Positions 61,562 through 64,000 of a stretch of 64,000 nt of DNA are shown piece after piece. The stretch covers positions 1-64,000 of the forward strand of contig NZ_JFYV01000009.1 of the NCBI RefSeq assembly GCF_000632225.1. Direction: 5' to 3'. Under the pieces are notes generated by a model that worked only from the letters and a program-made list of their open reading frames with translations, was not told the DNA's origin and ran no database searches. The DNA is from Sphingomonas sp. RIT328 (GTDB taxonomy: Bacteria > Pseudomonadota > Alphaproteobacteria > Sphingomonadales > Sphingomonadaceae). The number at the start of each line of letters is the position of its first letter. The first letter of the stretch is position 1. Both the position numbers and the translations under genes were made by a program.

Positions 61562-62911
61562 TCACGCCGCCACCGGGCGCGGCCGCCGCATCGGCGTCTG
61601 CCCCGCTTCCGCGCGCCGCCGCGACAGATAGGAATCGAGGCCGATCTGCGCCCCGATCAGCATGTAGACGAAGGGCTGGAAGGCGATGGCGATGAACGCC
61701 GCGCCGAGCAGATAGACGAGATGCGCGGTCTGCAACGCCGCCGCCAGCGGCCCCGCCCAGCCGAACTCGCCCGCCGGATCGCGGTAGCGGCGGCGCAGCA
61801 CCTCCATCCGGACCAGCCCGATCACGCTGATGCTCAGCCACAGCAACAGCCCCGGATAACCCTGTTCGCCGAGCATCTCGAAATAGGCGCTGTGATAGCC
61901 GCGCGCCTTGTCGGTGATCGCCTGGTCGGTGATGCCGGGGTCGGCGCCGCTGCCGTCGGTCTTGCGGATCTCGTAGCGGATATGGTTGCCGCGATAGGCG
62001 TCGAAGCCGCCGCCGAACGGGTGGGTCTTGGCATAGTCGATCGTCCACTGCCACACCGCGATCCGGGTCGAGGCGGATTCGTCGGCGTCATGGCTCTTGA
62101 TCGTGCTCATCCGCTGCGTGAAGCTCGCCGGCAGGAACGGCACCGCGAGCAAGCCGGCGGCGCCGATCATCGCGAGGTAGAGCAGCTTGCGCTGCGTGTT
62201 GCGCAACGAGAGCGCCGCGACGAGCAGGATGCAGAGCAGCCCGGTCCGCGTCGACGTGCCGACCGGGATCAGCAGGCAGGCGAAGACCAGGCACAGGCAA
62301 AAGCCCTTCACCTTCCAGTCGGGCGGGAAGATCGTGCCGTGGCGCATGAACCAGACGATCAGCGGCACGATTGCCACCGCGACCGTGGAGATGGTGCTGC
62401 CCTCGTACAGCCCCGAATTGTTGTTGACCATCAGGTCGAGCTGGCCATAGCCGCCACCGCCCGCCGCGGTCTTGATCCCGCCGACGATGATGATCGACGC
62501 GGCGGACAGGATCATGAACAGCAGCAGCGCCTCGATGCGCAGCCGCGTCCGCAGCGTCAGCGGCAGGAAGGCGGCAAAGGCGAGGCATTTCCACACCCAG
62601 TCCCATTTGTCCTTGGCGTCGTGTGGGAAATCGGCGCCGGCCGTGGTCGCCCAACAGTAGAGCAGCAGCAGCACGATCAGCCCCTGCCGCGGCGCGAACC
62701 GGCTGTCGCTCTTGTCGTCGATCAGCAGCCAGCCGCCCACCGCCAGCGCCACCGCGATCAGCGAGATCGGCACGCTGTTGAGGAGGATATAAGTCAGCCG
62801 CTGCGGCGAGACGATGTCGATATAGACATAGGCGAGCACGAGCAGGAACGGCCGCCGCAACCCCATGCCGAAGATCGCGGCGAGAAAGGCGACGAAGACG
62901 AGGTCACGCAC
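61562..62911 (-). CDS. Putative O-glycosylation ligase, exosortase A-associated
   Basis: From GTG 62911 the protein has 449 residues and about eleven to twelve membrane helices. It matches the exosortase-A-associated ligase family: an RRPFLLVLAYVYIDIVSPQR start region, EGSTISTVAVAIVPLIVW, PVGTSTRTGLLCI and FEMLGEQGYPGLLLWL. Family members are Wzy/O-antigen-ligase-like and are thought to join sugars onto lipids or proteins. The GTG overlaps the end of the small membrane gene (62904-63074). The gene belongs to the extracellular polysaccharide locus that continues beyond the window. Confidence 0.85.
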   Translation of the reverse strand: MRDLVFVAFLAAIFGMGLRRPFLLVLAYVYIDIVSPQRLTYILLNSVPISLIAVALAVGGWLLIDDKSDSRFAPRQGLIVLLLLYCWATTAGADFPHDAKDKWDWVWKCLAFAAFLPLTLRTRLRIEALLLFMILSAASIIIVGGIKTAAGGGGYGQLDLMVNNNSGLYEGSTISTVAVAIVPLIVWFMRHGTIFPPDWKVKGFCLCLVFACLLIPVGTSTRTGLLCILLVAALSLRNTQRKLLYLAMIGAAGLLAVPFLPASFTQRMSTIKSHDADESASTRIAVWQWTIDYAKTHPFGGGFDAYRGNHIRYEIRKTDGSGADPGITDQAITDKARGYHSAYFEMLGEQGYPGLLLWLSISVIGLVRMEVLRRRYRDPAGEFGWAGPLAAALQTAHLVYLLGAAFIAIAFQPFVYMLIGAQIGLDSYLSRRRAEAGQTPMRRPRPVAA

Positions 62912-63074
62912 CGGGCGGCAGATCCTGCGGCGGCGGCGGAGTCGCGCCGCGCCCGCGTGCGCGCCAGTGACGCGGCGCCGGCGATTCCGAATCAAGGTCC
63001 GGCCGTTTGAGCAGCAGCCAGGCGGCGAGCAGCATCAGCGCATGGGTGATCGCCAGCGACAGATTGTCGATCAT
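62904..63074 (-). CDS. Small membrane protein of the exosortase-associated locus
   Basis: The 56-residue protein has one membrane helix (about 4-22, LSLAITHALMLLAAWLLL) followed by an acidic-to-basic soluble tail ending in a Pro run (GATPPPPQDLPPG). Its end overlaps the ligase gene by 8 bp, so it is translationally coupled to it. I believe small proteins of this kind accompany the ligase in related genomes, but this rests on memory. The start 63074 (MIDNLS) is chosen for the helix position. Confidence 0.6.
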   Translation of the reverse strand: MIDNLSLAITHALMLLAAWLLLKRPDLDSESPAPRHWRARGRGATPPPPQDLPPGA

Positions 63075-63193
63075 CGAAGGGCGCCGGTCCGCATGGCCGC
63101 AGCCTATGCGGCGCACCGGGTTGATGTCACGTTAAGTCCCGCGCGTCGCCGCGATTGACGCGTCCTTAAACCCGCGTGGCATAAGGCGTGGCG

Positions 63194-64000
63194 ATGCGCA
63201 TCCTTCACGTCCTCGATCACGGCCTGCCGCTGCAGAGCGGCTATACCTTCCGCACCCGCGCGATCCTCAAGGCGCAGGAGGCGCGCGGGTGGCAGGTGGC
63301 GGCGGTGACCGGGCCGCGGCAGGGGGCGGTGGCCGATGCGGTCGAGTCGGTCGACGGGCTGACCTTCCACCGCACGCTGGCGAAGCGCCCGGCGGGGCTG
63401 GTCGGCGAGGTGGCGGGGATCGCCGCCTTCGCGCGGCGGATCGCGGCGGCGGTGGATGCCTTCCGGCCGGATATCCTGCACGCCCATTCGCCGGTGCTCG
63501 GCGCGCTCGCCGCGTTGCGCGTCGCCCGGCAGCGCGGCCTGCCGCTGGTCTATGAGATACGCGCCTTTTGGGAGGACGCCGCGGTCGGCAACGGTACCGG
63601 GCGCGAGGGCTCGGCACGCTATCGCGCGACGCGGGCGCTCGAAAGCTGGGCGGTGCAGCGCGCCGATGCGGTGGCGGTGATCTGCGACGGGCTGCGCGAC
63701 GACCTGATCGCACGCGGCATCGACCGCGAGAAGATCGTCGTCTCGCCCAATGGTGTCGATCTCGACCTGTTCGGTGAGCCCGCCGCGCGCGACGCCGCGC
63801 TCGCCGACAGTCTCGGGCTCGGCGATGCCGAGACGATCGGCTTCATCGGCAGCTTCTACGATTATGAAGGGCTCGACGATCTGATCGCGGCGATGCCGGC
63901 GCTGGTCGCGACACGGCCCAAGGCGCGGCTGCTGCTCGTCGGCGGCGGGCCGATGGAGGCGGCGCTGCGCGCGCAGGCGGCGGCGTCGCCGGTGGCGGCG
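63194..64000 (+). CDS. GT4 glycosyltransferase, exosortase A-associated type (3' end outside window)
   Basis: The frame opens at ATG 63194 and runs off the right edge after 269 codons. The N-terminus MRILHVLDHGLPLQSGYTFR is typical of exosortase-A/PEP-CTERM-associated glycosyltransferases. Further GT-B features are HAHSPVLGALAALRVAR, YEIRAFWEDAAVGNG and the donor-domain start FIGSFYDYEGLDDLI. The C-terminal nucleotide-sugar motif is missing only because of truncation. It is divergent from the small membrane gene and belongs to the same polysaccharide locus. Confidence 0.87.
   Translation, partial: MRILHVLDHGLPLQSGYTFRTRAILKAQEARGWQVAAVTGPRQGAVADAVESVDGLTFHRTLAKRPAGLVGEVAGIAAFARRIAAAVDAFRPDILHAHSPVLGALAALRVARQRGLPLVYEIRAFWEDAAVGNGTGREGSARYRATRALESWAVQRADAVAVICDGLRDDLIARGIDREKIVVSPNGVDLDLFGEPAARDAALADSLGLGDAETIGFIGSFYDYEGLDDLIAAMPALVATRPKARLLLVGGGPMEAALRAQAAASPVAA

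Overview
The window is about 64 kb of very GC-rich, densely packed bacterial chromosome. Gene content points to the Alphaproteobacteria, most likely Sphingomonas or a close relative. The signs are a TonB-receptor barrel with a Gly/Pro-rich loop, a cobA-DUF2849-cysI-DUF934-cysH sulfur operon, DUF2849 and DUF418 proteins, an exosortase-A-associated O-glycosylation ligase, GGAAC-N17-GTT promoter candidates of the EcfG type, and scattered palindromic intergenic repeats. No rRNA, tRNA, phage, insertion sequence or CRISPR array was recognised.

Layout. 1-8.6 kb: TonB-receptor C-terminus, M28 peptidase, divergent MmyB-type regulator and SDR, flotillin pair yqiJ-yqiK, a small lipoprotein and a channel-like membrane protein. 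8.6-15.9 kb: a LOV histidine kinase fused to a receiver, the sulfate-assimilation operon on the minus strand, an EAL protein and a small P-loop kinase. 16.1-27.5 kb: mostly solitary metabolic genes (AstD-like dehydrogenase, SelO, hydrolase-DUF418 pair, GT4 glycosyltransferase, nitronate-monooxygenase-like flavoprotein, 2-hydroxyacid dehydrogenase) plus small unknowns. 27.5-36.9 kb: thiolase, a prepilin-peptidase operon, OprB porin, glpX, a CPBP protease and an ABC exporter, separated by repeat-rich gaps. 36.9-48.5 kb: dsbA-M48 protease, folA-thyA, a RadC-like JAB protein, mrcA-prfB-methyltransferase, a saccharopine-dehydrogenase-like protein and an MsbA-like exporter. 48.7-55.6 kb: PHA depolymerase, flavin-binding stress protein, second thiolase, MaoC hydratase and PutA. 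56.2-64 kb: DUF2167, MscS and topoisomerase IB, a PfpI/DJ-1 protein, an acyltransferase, and the edge of an exosortase-A-associated polysaccharide locus that continues past the right border.

How genes work together. CobA makes the siroheme precursor used by CysI; CysH and CysI reduce activated sulfate to sulfide, and DUF934 and DUF2849 are co-transcribed accessories. ThyA and FolA form the thymidylate/folate cycle. Two thiolases, a MaoC hydratase and PhaZ indicate acyl-CoA and polyhydroxyalkanoate turnover. The LOV kinase and the PfpI gene each carry a GGAAC-N17-GTT match, suggesting a light- and stress-linked regulon.

No single clearly novel system was found. The best candidates for a second look are the EcfG-like promoters with the LOV kinase, a 50-residue membrane peptide at 50591-50743, the nested palindromic element at 55742-55901 with its related repeat families, a methyltransferase with a lipoprotein-type signal peptide translationally coupled to prfB, and the exosortase-linked genes at the right edge.
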